Assembly (NCBI GenBank): GCA_965224045.1
Contig: CBDCYD010000014.1
Span: 186,001-250,000, forward strand
DNA from: Tectiglobus sp965224045
GTDB lineage: Bacteria > Pseudomonadota > Alphaproteobacteria > Rhizobiales > Hyphomicrobiaceae
DNA length: 64,000 nt
Reading direction: 5' to 3'
Notes under the pieces: model-generated
Seen by the model: the letters and a program-made list of their open reading frames with translations, nothing else
What the model was told of the DNA's origin: nothing
Database searches by the model: none
Translations under genes and position numbers: made by a program
Shown: one piece after another, positions 53,954 to 62,754 of the stretch
How the letters are laid out: each line of letters starts with the position of its first letter
How positions within the stretch are numbered: position 1 is the first letter of the stretch

Positions 53954-55504
53954 TCACGCGATGAGTGATCTGCCGGTCATTTCCTGTGGCAACGGTAGGC
54001 CCATCAAATCAATTACGGTCGGTGCAACATCGGCAAGGCGACCGCTGGCGATCGTAGCATGCTCGCGCTTGCAGTTGACCAAAACGATTGGGACGGGGTT
54101 CAGTGTATGCGCCGTGTGGGGCACATCCGCTTCGCGATCGAACATCATTTCGCAGTTGCCGTGATCAGCGATGATGAGCATCACGCCGTTCTGATCGAGC
54201 ACTGCCTGTTCGAGGCGGGCGATGCAAGTGTCGACGCAAGCCGCCGCTTGCATGGCGGCGTCCAAATCGCCGGTATGACCGACCATGTCGCCGTTGGCGT
54301 AGTTGACGACAAAAAGATCGAACTTGCCGGCGCTGATCTGCTCAACGAGTTTATCGGTCAGTTCCGGTGCGGACATTTCGGGCTGCAGGTCGTAGGTCGC
54401 GACCTTGGGAGAGGGTACGAGGAGGCGCTCTTCGCCGTTGTTGGGTGTTTCGATGCCGCCGTTGAAGAAGTAGGTGACGTGCGGGTATTTTTCGGTTTCA
54501 GCGGCCCTGAGCTGGCGCAGGCCCGCTGCGGCAACCACTTCGCCCAGCGTATTTTCGATGCGCTCAGATGTCAGGATGGTGTCGCAGAGCTGAGCGAGAC
54601 GATCCGAGTAGGTGACCATGCCGAGCGCAGCGCCCAGTGTTACGGTGCGGTTGCGCGCAAAGCCGTCAAAGTCTGCTTCGAGAATGGCGCTTAGCAATTC
54701 ACGTACCCGATCCGCCCTAAAGTTTGCGTGCAAAATGCCGTCGCCGTCGTTCATTCCTCTATAGCCATGATGGCGGGCCGGAGCGATGAACTCGTCGGTC
54801 GTGCCGGCGGCATGGGCGGCTTGGACTGCCTCGACCGCGCTTTCGAAGGTAGCGCCCTCGCCAGAAACGATCAAATCATATGCGCGGGCGACGCGTTCCC
54901 AACGGTTGTCGCGATCCATTGCGAAATAGCGCCCGCACACGGTGGCGATCGACACGTCGGGCAACCCGGCCACCGCCCTTTCGAGTGCCTGGATGTACAC
55001 GACCGCGCTCTTGGGAGGTGTATCCCTGCCATCGGTCAAGGCATGGATACGCACCGGCACGCCGCCTGCAGCCACGATTCTCGCCAATTCAGCGACGTGA
55101 TCCTGATGGGCGTGGACGCCGCCCGGCGAAACCAGCCCGACGAGATGGCAGGTTCCGCCGGAGCGAGCGAGCGTCTCGATAAACCGGGCGAGCGGACGTG
55201 CGGTGGCCAGACTGCCATCCTCGATGGCGCGATTGATCCGCGGCAGGTCCTGCCAAACGATCCGGCCCGCACCGAGGTTGAGATGGCCAACCTCCGAATT
55301 GCCCATCTGGCCATCGGGCAGCCCGACATTTTCACCCGAGCATTGCAGTTGCGCCGTGGGCCAGGCCTCGATCATCCGGTCCCAGTTCGGTGTCGGCGCA
55401 AGCGCAATGGCGTTATCGGCGGGATCGCTTCGCAACCCCCAACCGTCGAGAATGCACAAGACGACAGGTCTCTCCTTGGCGGGTTGGCGCTTGGGTTCGG
55501 TCAT
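53954..55504 (-). CDS. gpmI: 2,3-bisphosphoglycerate-independent phosphoglycerate mutase
   Basis: Glycolytic enzyme interconverting 3- and 2-phosphoglycerate; 516 residues of the alkaline phosphatase superfamily. LCILDGWGLRSDPADNA, the active serine in GNSEVGHLNLGAGR, HALTDGRDTPP and IIADHGNCEMM, which bind two Mn ions, are present. dapB lies 67 bases upstream on the same strand. Confidence 0.97.
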   Translation of the reverse strand: MTEPKRQPAKERPVVLCILDGWGLRSDPADNAIALAPTPNWDRMIEAWPTAQLQCSGENVGLPDGQMGNSEVGHLNLGAGRIVWQDLPRINRAIEDGSLATARPLARFIETLARSGGTCHLVGLVSPGGVHAHQDHVAELARIVAAGGVPVRIHALTDGRDTPPKSAVVYIQALERAVAGLPDVSIATVCGRYFAMDRDNRWERVARAYDLIVSGEGATFESAVEAVQAAHAAGTTDEFIAPARHHGYRGMNDGDGILHANFRADRVRELLSAILEADFDGFARNRTVTLGAALGMVTYSDRLAQLCDTILTSERIENTLGEVVAAAGLRQLRAAETEKYPHVTYFFNGGIETPNNGEERLLVPSPKVATYDLQPEMSAPELTDKLVEQISAGKFDLFVVNYANGDMVGHTGDLDAAMQAAACVDTCIARLEQAVLDQNGVMLIIADHGNCEMMFDREADVPHTAHTLNPVPIVLVNCKREHATIASGRLADVAPTVIDLMGLPLPQEMTGRSLIA

Positions 55505-55571
55505 GTCGAGAACGTGCGCCTCCTGGTGCGCGTGTGAAATGCCAGCGCATGCGCCGTCGGTGAGCGCGAGG

Positions 55572-56378
55572 CTACAGCCCTAGTACGTCGACCATCGAGA
55601 ACAGGCCCGGGCCCTTGCCCTTGCCCCACAATGCAGCCTTGACGGCCCCGCGAGCAAAGATCCCGCGATCCGTCGCGCGATGCGTGATCTCAATGCGCTC
55701 TCCGTCGGCGGCGAAAATTACACTGTGTTCACCGACGACGTTGCCGCCGCGCAGCGCGGCGAAACCGATATCGCCACGCCGGCGCTCGCCGGTATGACCG
55801 TCACGCACGCGAACGCTGCGGTCCTTGAGCGAAATTTCACGGCCCTTGGCTGCGGCTTCGCCGAGCATCAATGCCGTACCGGATGGCGCATCGACTTTAT
55901 GGCGGTGGTGCATCTCGACGACCTCGATGTCGAAGTCCTCATCGAGGGCAGCGGCGACTTTCCGTGTCAGCTCGGTCAGCAGATTGACGCCGAGGCTCAT
56001 GTTGCCTGCGCGAATGATGGTCGCGTGCCGAGCCGCCGCGTCAATTGCAGCCTCGTCGGATTCCGAGAGCCCGGTGGTGCCGAGCACGTGGACAATGCGC
56101 GCGTTGGCCGCGAGGTCCGCGAATTCGACGGACGCAGCAGGGCGCGTAAAGTCGAGAATAGCGTCAGCCTTGACGATCAGTTCGAGCGGGTCATGGGTGA
56201 TTTCGACGCCGAGCGCCGCGAGACCGGCAAGCGTGCCAGCGTCCTGGCCGAGGAACGGTGATCCTTCCGGCTCGGTTCCGCCGACAACCCGGCAGCCCTC
56301 TGCACCGGTGACGGCACGAACGAGTTCACGGCCCATGCGGCCGCCGGCGCCCATTACGGCAATTTTCATCTCGCTCAT
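55572..56378 (-). CDS. dapB: 4-hydroxy-tetrahydrodipicolinate reductase
   Basis: Lysine/diaminopimelate synthesis; 268 residues. MKIAVMGAGGRMGRELVRAV binds NAD(P)H, and VEMHHRHKVDAPSGTALMLGE holds the catalytic His/Lys motif. ATG 56378 follows GGAGG by 6 bases; a TTG two codons earlier is too close to that site. gpmI follows on the same strand. Confidence 0.97.
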   Translation of the reverse strand: MSEMKIAVMGAGGRMGRELVRAVTGAEGCRVVGGTEPEGSPFLGQDAGTLAGLAALGVEITHDPLELIVKADAILDFTRPAASVEFADLAANARIVHVLGTTGLSESDEAAIDAAARHATIIRAGNMSLGVNLLTELTRKVAAALDEDFDIEVVEMHHRHKVDAPSGTALMLGEAAAKGREISLKDRSVRVRDGHTGERRRGDIGFAALRGGNVVGEHSVIFAADGERIEITHRATDRGIFARGAVKAALWGKGKGPGLFSMVDVLGL

Positions 56379-56516
56379 CGTCAACCTCCAACACTTCCGG
56401 CCAAGATTTCGGCACCATCATCGAGAATTTGCCACAGCATGCCGGCCAGCCTGCGTTGGCCAGTAAATCAAGCTTCGCACCCTGTCAAAGGATCATGGGG
56501 CGACTACGGCGCCGGC

Positions 56517-57050
56517 TCACGCTTCGCCAGCGTAGCGCGCAATCGCTTCTTCGATCATGCGCCGGGCGGTGTCTGCGTGCCCCCATTCCTTGATCTTCAC
56601 CCACTTGCCGGGTTCCAGATCCTTGTAGTGCTCGAAGAAGTGCTGGATCTGCTGGATCGTGATCTCCGGCAGGTCGGTATAGGTCTTTATCTTGTCGTAG
56701 CGGCGGGTGACGCGGTGGGTGGGCACGGCGATAACCTTTTCGTCTCCGCCGCCGTCGTCCTCCATGATCAGCACACCGACCGGCCGGCACGGGATAACGG
56801 CGCCGGGGACAATTGCCCGCGTGTTGCAGACGAGGACGTCGATCGGATCGCCGTCGGCGGAAAGCGTGTGGGGGACAAAGCCGTAATTTCCCGGATAGCG
56901 CATCGGTGTGTAAAGAAAGCGGTCGACGACGAGCGTGCCCGAGGCCTTGTCCAGTTCATACTTGATAGGCTCGTCACCAACCGGCACTTCGACGATCACG
57001 TTGATTTCGCTTGGCGGGTTGTCACCGGTGCTAATCGCATCAATGCGCAT
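56517..57050 (-). CDS. ppa: Inorganic pyrophosphatase (family I)
   Basis: Hydrolyses pyrophosphate; 177 residues. INVIVEVPVGDEPIKYELDK, MRYPGNYGFVPHTLSADGDPIDVLV (with the Asp cluster) and HFFEHYKDLEPGKWVKI are typical. ATG 57050 begins the conserved N-terminus, with GGGAGA upstream; the frame's upstream extension overlaps the GNAT gene and is rejected. Confidence 0.97.
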   Translation of the reverse strand: MRIDAISTGDNPPSEINVIVEVPVGDEPIKYELDKASGTLVVDRFLYTPMRYPGNYGFVPHTLSADGDPIDVLVCNTRAIVPGAVIPCRPVGVLIMEDDGGGDEKVIAVPTHRVTRRYDKIKTYTDLPEITIQQIQHFFEHYKDLEPGKWVKIKEWGHADTARRMIEEAIARYAGEA

Positions 57051-57229
57051 GCTGGACTCTCCCGTTGTGACGGCGACGCGCTGCAAGACGCGTGCACGGC
57101 AGGAACGACGTCGCATGCTTGTCGCCAATTGGGGTATCGTCGACAAGCTGGCGAAAAGGCCAATGCGGCGTAGTGGGTCTACCGGACCTGCAACGCTCGC
57201 CCGCGCGAGGCTTCCTGGATTAGAGGCAA

Positions 57230-57742
57230 TCAGTCTTCCCAACCGAAGGCGATTTTTTCCAGCCGTGCCCCACCCAGGCGCTCGTAGCACGAGGCGACCG
57301 GCAATCCGCCGCGCTGGCGATAAAACACAACGGCCGGGTCATTCTCGGCAAGACACCAGATCACGAGGCCTCGAAGACTGCGATGGTCCAGCCTGGCGCG
57401 GCAGGCCTCAAACAGGAACTCGCCGAAGCCCAGGCCCTGGTACTCGGGCAAAACATAAATTTCAAATATCTCGCCAGCAAATACGCCGCCGCCCCGGCTC
57501 CTGCCGCACGTTGCATAACCGACCGGCTTGCCATCGAACTCCAGCAAAACGACGCCGTCGCGGGAACGAACCGCGGTGCGCCACCAGGCCGGACCCCGCC
57601 TGCGGATCATACGGTCCAACTGCTGGAGTGGGATCATGCCGGTGTAAGCTTGCCGCCATGTGCAACGGAATATGTTTGCAAGCGCGTGCGTATCCGCAAG
57701 GCGGGCAGAGCGAACCACGGTGGCTTCACGCGACGTCAACAT
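57230..57742 (-). CDS. GNAT-family acetyltransferase
   Basis: 170 residues. The acetyl-CoA loop is in IFEIYVLPEYQGLGFGEFLF, followed by LVIWCLAENDPAVVFYRQRG. The substrate is unknown. I start at ATG 57742; 22 more codons are open upstream but overlap the phasin terminator. Confidence 0.82.
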   Translation of the reverse strand: MLTSREATVVRSARLADTHALANIFRCTWRQAYTGMIPLQQLDRMIRRRGPAWWRTAVRSRDGVVLLEFDGKPVGYATCGRSRGGGVFAGEIFEIYVLPEYQGLGFGEFLFEACRARLDHRSLRGLVIWCLAENDPAVVFYRQRGGLPVASCYERLGGARLEKIAFGWED

Positions 57743-57776
57743 GGCCTGAGTATAGAGCGGCGTGTGCGCAAAATGA

Positions 57777-57804
57777 AAGCCCGGAAGCGTCGGCCTCCGG
57801 GCTT
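57777..57804 (-). terminator. Terminator of the phasin gene
   Basis: Stem AAGCCCGGA/TCCGGGCTT with a 10-base loop, followed on the minus strand by TCATTTTG. It lies about 50 bases after the phasin stop. Confidence 0.75.
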
Positions 57805-57854
57805 GCAAAGCTCTTATCAGATCGTGGCGTTCAATCGCCGATCCAAGGCCAACC

Positions 57855-58310
57855 TTAGTCGGTCTGCTTCATCTGGCTGAACGACTTGGCAGCAGCGGCG
57901 TTCAACGATTCCATGGTCTGCTTGCTAACCTTAGCGGAAAGCTCGAACAGCTCCTTGGTCTGGGCCGTCGCAGCCGCGGCCTGCTGCTGGAAGAAGTCGG
58001 CCTGGAGGCGCGCGGCTTCCGGCAGTGTCTTGGCGCGTGCGATGGCCTGGGCGGCGTCGAACAGCGCTTCGGCGTTGGCGGCCGTGTTGGTCATGACCTT
58101 TTCGCCGATCGCCTTGGTGCCGGCATGGGCAGCCAGGATGACCTCTTCTGCGGTCGCGAACTGTTCCTTGGCAACGGCATTGGCCTGGCGGTAAGCCTCG
58201 CGGGTCTTGGCAACCCCGTCTTCGGCCATGGCTTGCACGTTTTCGGGAATGCGGGCGTCTTTGGCGACGTTGAACATTTCCTGGGCCTGGCGGGTGAATT
58301 GTTCGTTCAT
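57855..58310 (-). CDS. Phasin (PHA granule-associated protein)
   Basis: 151-residue amphipathic, Ala/Gln/Glu-rich helical protein that coats polyhydroxyalkanoate granules. RQAQEMFNVAKDARIPENVQ, ATAEEVILAAHAGTKAIGEKV and ARLQADFFQQQAAAATAQTKEL match the alphaproteobacterial phasin family. AGGAG precedes ATG 58310. The upstream 270 bases contain several PhaR-type sites and no gene, so it is likely repressed by PhaR when no PHA is made. No phaC/A/B genes adjoin. Confidence 0.92.
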   Translation of the reverse strand: MNEQFTRQAQEMFNVAKDARIPENVQAMAEDGVAKTREAYRQANAVAKEQFATAEEVILAAHAGTKAIGEKVMTNTAANAEALFDAAQAIARAKTLPEAARLQADFFQQQAAAATAQTKELFELSAKVSKQTMESLNAAAAKSFSQMKQTD

Positions 58311-58344
58311 GGAACTCGCTCCTGATCGTTTCTGATCGACAATG

Positions 58345-58575
58345 CTGCACTGCAGCGCAAATTCTTTCGCAATGCTTCAGGGCATGCGATGGGCCGAGAG
58401 ATTATGTCCTTCCCAGCACCGACAACTCTAAGATAGAGCATTTATTGTGCATTGCAACATGAATATGTGCAGTGCGGCAATTTTGTCGCGTCCTGGCGCC
58501 AGAAAAAATCGCTGCCGACGGCTAGATAAATTCCAACCGATTGTTTTACATATATTTTTTCATGTTGCACTGCAA
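58345..58575. promoter_or_regulatory. Cluster of PhaR-type boxes upstream of the phasin gene
   Basis: CTGCACTGCAG at 58345-58355, TGCATTGCA at 58448-58456 and TTGCACTGCAA at 58565-58575 all share TGC-N3-GCA, with a partial site near 58468. PhaR of Rhodobacter and Paracoccus binds TGC-rich dyads of this form in front of phaP. They lie about 35, 138 and 255 bases upstream of the phasin start in AT-rich DNA. Confidence 0.65.
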
Positions 58576-58583
58576 CAAATACG

Positions 58584-59882
58584 TCATGCCACGAGAGGCT
58601 CAAACAACCGCTCGTAGTCCGAAGCTCTAGGATCAAACAGGATATCGGAGGGCCGCAACGCTCGCGCCAACGCCAGGCCCTCGAGCGATCGACAGCGGGA
58701 GAGGGCGACATAGGCCTGGCCGTGGGCAAAAGTACCGCGGCCGAAGTCAATGTAGGCGTTGTCGAGGGTCAAGCCCTGGCTCTTGTGAATGGTGAGTGCC
58801 CAGGCCAAACGCAGCGGAAACTGCTTGAACGTGCCTGCGACGGTTTCGACGATCTTTTCGTCGGCCTGGTCAAAGGCGTACCGGCGGTTTTCCCAGGTGG
58901 CAGGCTCGATCTCGTGCTCGCGGCCGTCGATGCTCACCCAAATGCGCTCGTCCTCGAGGCGCGCGACCTCGGCAATCGTGCCGTTGACCCAGCGCCGCTC
59001 GGGATCATTGCGCAGCATGATCACGCGCGCGCCCGTCTTGAGGACCAGGGTCGAATCCGTTGGCTGCGAATTGGTGTTAAAGTCACCGACTATGCCCGCT
59101 TCAAACACGCGCTCCTGGCCCGGAAGCGCATTCAAATAGGCAAGATTGATGCGATTGGCTGCGGCGTTGGTCGGTGTCAGGATGACGAACGATTGGCCTT
59201 CCGCAAGCGTGCGTACGGGCTGAACGCGTTCGTTTAGCACGTTCAGGAGTTCACCTTCGGCCTCGCCGGCACGAATGGCGTTGAGGGCTGCGACCAGCAT
59301 CTCGTCGGTTTGGCGGAAAACCTGCTGCAACTCGAGGTACTGCGTGCCAGCACCTTCGCGCAGTGCGGAGATATTGAAGAAATACGGACCGTCGTGATTA
59401 TCTTCGAGGATTTGGGCCTCCTCGCCTCTGACGACCGGCGGCAGCTGGTGCAGATCACCAAATAGGACCAGGCGCACGCCGCCGAACGCTTCACGCGCGC
59501 GGCCGCGATTGACACGCAGGGCATGGTCGATCGCCCACATCAGATCAGAGCGTACCATCGACACTTCGTCGATAATGACAAAGTCGAGATTGCGCATCAC
59601 CCGACCGTTGCGACTGCGACGGATGTCGTCCGGCCCGATCAATCTGGGAGGAAATCCGAAGAACGAGTGAATCGTCTGGCCGCCAACGTTAACCGCCGCC
59701 AGACCCGTCGGTGCCAGCACGACGGCGCGGTCGCCCAGCATTTCGCGCATTGCGCGCAATAGGGTCGATTTTCCCGTGCCAGCACGGCCCGTCACAAAGA
59801 TGTGGCCGTCGCCCTCGTACAAATAAGACACGGCTGCTTCGTACTCTGGCGTGGGGGTTATGTCGGATGGCCAATCGATCAT
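58584..59882 (-). CDS. Pif1-like ATP-dependent DNA helicase
   Basis: 432-residue SF1 helicase of the Pif1/RecD-like group. Walker A is GRAGTGKST (32-40), followed by APTGLAAVNVGGQTIHSFFG, Walker B FVIIDEVSMVR, FGDLHQLPPV, QVFRQTD, and the C-terminal motifs WALTIHKSQGLTLD and GQAYVALSRCRSLEGL. It probably unwinds structured DNA or RNA-DNA hybrids. There is no nuclease domain. It is monocistronic. Confidence 0.92.
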   Translation of the reverse strand: MIDWPSDITPTPEYEAAVSYLYEGDGHIFVTGRAGTGKSTLLRAMREMLGDRAVVLAPTGLAAVNVGGQTIHSFFGFPPRLIGPDDIRRSRNGRVMRNLDFVIIDEVSMVRSDLMWAIDHALRVNRGRAREAFGGVRLVLFGDLHQLPPVVRGEEAQILEDNHDGPYFFNISALREGAGTQYLELQQVFRQTDEMLVAALNAIRAGEAEGELLNVLNERVQPVRTLAEGQSFVILTPTNAAANRINLAYLNALPGQERVFEAGIVGDFNTNSQPTDSTLVLKTGARVIMLRNDPERRWVNGTIAEVARLEDERIWVSIDGREHEIEPATWENRRYAFDQADEKIVETVAGTFKQFPLRLAWALTIHKSQGLTLDNAYIDFGRGTFAHGQAYVALSRCRSLEGLALARALRPSDILFDPRASDYERLFEPLVA

Positions 59883-60078
59883 CCGTTGGATTTCGCCTCA
59901 CCATCCACAGGTTGAAATACTGCCGCGCAAGTTGCATTCATCTGTCAACATCCGTTCAGTTTCCAACATATTTCGGTTTGTTGGCTGACTTTCTCCATTA
60001 CGGAAAGGTTCGCTTAACTTATAGAGGCGAATTTGGTCAGGCGAGACCATTTTCTGGCGGGTCTCGTCGATCCAAACT

Positions 60079-60105
60079 GCGGGCCCTTCCGGGGGCCCGC
60101 TTTTT
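60079..60105 (+). terminator. Strong hairpin with T-tract between typA and the helicase gene
   Basis: GCGGGCCC/GGGCCCGC stem, 6-base loop, then TTTTT on the plus strand. Neighbouring genes run on the minus strand, where only AGTTTGG follows the stem, so it may act weakly for typA or end a plus-strand RNA. A second stem (GGCGAGACC/GGTCTCGTC) lies just upstream at about 60039-60069. Confidence 0.65.
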
Positions 60106-60143
60106 CACGGTCGAACTGCTCCGTCGGCACGGGCGGGGCGGCC

Positions 60144-61967
60144 TTATGCAGCGTTCTCACGCGCGCGTTCGCGCTTCTTGCGCTCGTTTGGGTCCAGCCA
60201 TCGTTTGCGCAGACGGATAGACTGCGGGGTGATCTCCACCAGTTCGTCATCCTGGATGTAGGAGAGCGCGCGTTCCAGCGGCATCTTCATCGGTGGCGAC
60301 AGGTTGATGTTCTCGTCCTTGCCGGCGGCGCGGATATTGGTCAGCTTCTTGGCGCGCAGAACGTTCACTTCGAGATCGTTCTCGCGCGTGTGCTGGCCGA
60401 CGATCATGCCCTGATAAACCTTTGCCTGCGGACCGATCATCAGCGGCCCACGGTCTTCCAGATTGAACAGCGCGTAGGCCACTGCATCGCCATCCGAATT
60501 CGAAATCAGGACGCCGTTGCGGCGGCCCGCAATGGCGCCCTTGTGCGGCGCGTAGCCATGGAACAGGCGGTTCATGACCGCCGTGCCGCGCGTGTCCGTC
60601 AACAGTTCGCCCTGATAACCGATCAAGCCCCGCGTCGGCACATGCAGGACAAGGCGCTGGCGGCCCGTACCGGAAGGGCGCATTTCGAGAAGATCGCCCT
60701 TGCGTTCGGTGAGCTTTTGCACGACCACGCCGGAGTGTTCCTCATCGACATCGATGGTGACCTCCTCGATCGGCTCCAGTGCGGCACCGGTGGCAGGGTC
60801 CTCGCGCATGACGACCTGTGGGCGCGACACGGTGAGTTCGAAGCCCTCCCGCCGCATGGTCTCGATCAGGATGCCCAGTTGCAGTTCACCGCGCCCTGCA
60901 ACGTCGAATGCATCCTTGTCGCCGGTTTCGCTCACGCGGATTGCGATGTTGCGCTCGGCCTCCTTCAGGAGGCGCTCTCGAATGACACGCGACTGGACCT
61001 TGTCGCCGTCGCGGCCGGCAAGCGGACCATCGTTGATCCGAAACGTCATCGACAGCGTCGGAGGGTCGACGGGCTGGGCGCCGATCGGTGCATCGATAGC
61101 CGGGTCGCATAGCGTGTCGGCAACCGTTGCGTCGGTGATCCCGGCAATGGCGACGATATCGCCGGCTTCGCCGACGTCGATCGGCTGTCGCTCCAAACCG
61201 CGAAATGCCAGCACCTTGCTGACCCGCGCCGTCTCGACAAGCGAGCCGTCGTGGTGCAGCGCTTTGATGGTCTGGTTGGCGCCAACCGTGCCGGCCGTTA
61301 TGCGGCCGGTGAGAATGCGGCCCAGAAACGGGTCCGCCTCGAGTGTCGTTGCCAGCATCCGGAACGCCCCTTCCTCGATGGCAGGTGGCGGTACATGATC
61401 GATGACGAGATCGAACAACGGGGCCATATCCATCGCAGGCCCCGCGGGGTCGAGTGCCATCCAGCCGTCCCGGCCCGACCCGTAAAGGACCGGAAAATCC
61501 AACTGCTCTTCCGTGGCATCGAGATTGGCGAACAGGTCGAAAATCTCGTTGAGAACGTCCTGGTGGCGCTCATCCGGCCGATCGATCTTGTTGATGGCAA
61601 CGATCGGGCGCAGCCCGCGGCGCAAGGCCTTGGAGACGACGAACTTGGTCTGAGGCAGCGGCCCCTCGGAGGCGTCGACCAGGACAATGGCGCCGTCAAC
61701 CATGTTGAGGATGCGCTCAACCTCGCCGCCAAAATCAGCATGGCCTGGTGTATCGACAATGTTGATGCGCGTGCCGTTCCACACGAGAGACGTGCATTTG
61801 GCGAGAATGGTTATGCCGCGTTCGCGCTCGAGATCGTTCGAGTCCATCGCGCGTTCGGCGACCTTCTGATTATCCCGGAACACCCCGGATTGCTTGAGAA
61901 GGACGTCAATCAGCGTCGTCTTGCCGTGATCCACGTGGGCGATGATCGCGATGTTGCGCAATTCCAT
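60144..61967 (-). CDS. typA: Translational GTPase TypA/BipA
   Basis: Ribosome-associated GTPase involved in assembly and stress adaptation; 607 residues. AHVDHGKTTLIDVLLKQSG (G1), ERERGITILAK (G2), DTPGHADFGGEVERIL (G3) and NKIDRP (G4) are clear, with LLEMRPSGTGRQRLVLHVPTRGLIGY typical of the C-terminal half. ATG 61967 begins MELRNIAIIAHV; a longer frame upstream is not conserved. A TGC-N3-GCA box lies just upstream. Confidence 0.97.
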   Translation of the reverse strand: MELRNIAIIAHVDHGKTTLIDVLLKQSGVFRDNQKVAERAMDSNDLERERGITILAKCTSLVWNGTRINIVDTPGHADFGGEVERILNMVDGAIVLVDASEGPLPQTKFVVSKALRRGLRPIVAINKIDRPDERHQDVLNEIFDLFANLDATEEQLDFPVLYGSGRDGWMALDPAGPAMDMAPLFDLVIDHVPPPAIEEGAFRMLATTLEADPFLGRILTGRITAGTVGANQTIKALHHDGSLVETARVSKVLAFRGLERQPIDVGEAGDIVAIAGITDATVADTLCDPAIDAPIGAQPVDPPTLSMTFRINDGPLAGRDGDKVQSRVIRERLLKEAERNIAIRVSETGDKDAFDVAGRGELQLGILIETMRREGFELTVSRPQVVMREDPATGAALEPIEEVTIDVDEEHSGVVVQKLTERKGDLLEMRPSGTGRQRLVLHVPTRGLIGYQGELLTDTRGTAVMNRLFHGYAPHKGAIAGRRNGVLISNSDGDAVAYALFNLEDRGPLMIGPQAKVYQGMIVGQHTRENDLEVNVLRAKKLTNIRAAGKDENINLSPPMKMPLERALSYIQDDELVEITPQSIRLRKRWLDPNERKKRERARENAA

Positions 61968-61987
61968 GTCTGTTCGATTCGCGTTTG

Positions 61988-61998
61988 CTGCACTGCAA
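61988..61998. promoter_or_regulatory. PhaR-like TGC-N3-GCA box before typA
   Basis: CTGCACTGCAA, identical in its core to the boxes at the phasin gene, lies 21 bases upstream of the typA start and 140 bases upstream of the divergent J-domain gene. It could be coincidence or a further site of the same regulator. Confidence 0.35.
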
Positions 61999-62137
61999 AA
62001 AAGTTGTCGGGGACGTAGCACAGGCCCGTCACGATCTCCACCTGCGAACGCTGCGGCATGTCGGTGGCGGCACGGCACTTGCAAGGCCATTTGGACAAGG
62101 CCGCGCGCCGTATGAATTGGATACGAGAGGTCGGGAC

Positions 62138-62662
62138 ATGTTCGAGCGCAACCGGGTCGACTATGCCAGCCAACGCAAATGTGTTGCCGTCGAATTGCTG
62201 CTGGACGATGGCCACGTGATGACCGGCCGAATTTCGATGCCGGTGGCGCACACATTTTTCGATGCGCTCAACGGACCGGAGGCGTTCGTCGACTTTGAAT
62301 GTTTCGCGGGGCGCCGCACTTTCCTTGCCAAGGCCTCGCTGAGGTCGGTGCGCCAGCTCGACGCAAAACCCGTCACGGCGCTCAAAGCCGGTTGTGCGAC
62401 CGCGGAACGGTTCGATCCCTATTCGGTGCTCGGCGTGTCGCCCGGCGTCGATGCCGATGGCCTGCGCCACGCCTATCTCGAACGATCAAAGACCTACCAT
62501 CCGGACCGCTTCGCCAATGTCGAGCTGCCCGAGGAAGTTCGCGACTATCTGCAATCGGTGGCGCGACAGGTCAACGTCGCCTACGAGGCATTGCAGGCGA
62601 CGCTGCCGGCCATCAAGCCCGTGCGTTCCGAACCAATCTGGGAAAGCCGGGATTCGGCGTAA
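62138..62662 (+). CDS. Orphan J-domain protein
   Basis: 174 residues. An N-terminal domain of about 80 residues (NRVDYASQRKCVAVELLLDD, TGRISMPVAHTFFDALNGPE) that I cannot place is followed by a J-domain (YSVLGVSPGVDADGLRHAYL, HPD at 121-123, VAYEAL). It probably recruits DnaK to a specific client. GAGAGG lies before ATG 62138. It is divergent from typA and convergent with rlmN. Confidence 0.8.
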   Translation: MFERNRVDYASQRKCVAVELLLDDGHVMTGRISMPVAHTFFDALNGPEAFVDFECFAGRRTFLAKASLRSVRQLDAKPVTALKAGCATAERFDPYSVLGVSPGVDADGLRHAYLERSKTYHPDRFANVELPEEVRDYLQSVARQVNVAYEALQATLPAIKPVRSEPIWESRDSA

Positions 62663-62754
62663 CGAGGCGTCCTGTTTCGCTCGTGGGGCTGATCGCGGTG
62701 CACCCGGACAAGGTAGTGCGGCGGCAATCGATGAGTGATCACTGCGTGACGTGT

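Noticed and set aside
61985..62137. 51-codon N-terminal extension of the J-domain protein
   Set aside because: The extension is antisense to the typA upstream region and lacks a ribosome-binding site, whereas ATG 62138 has one.
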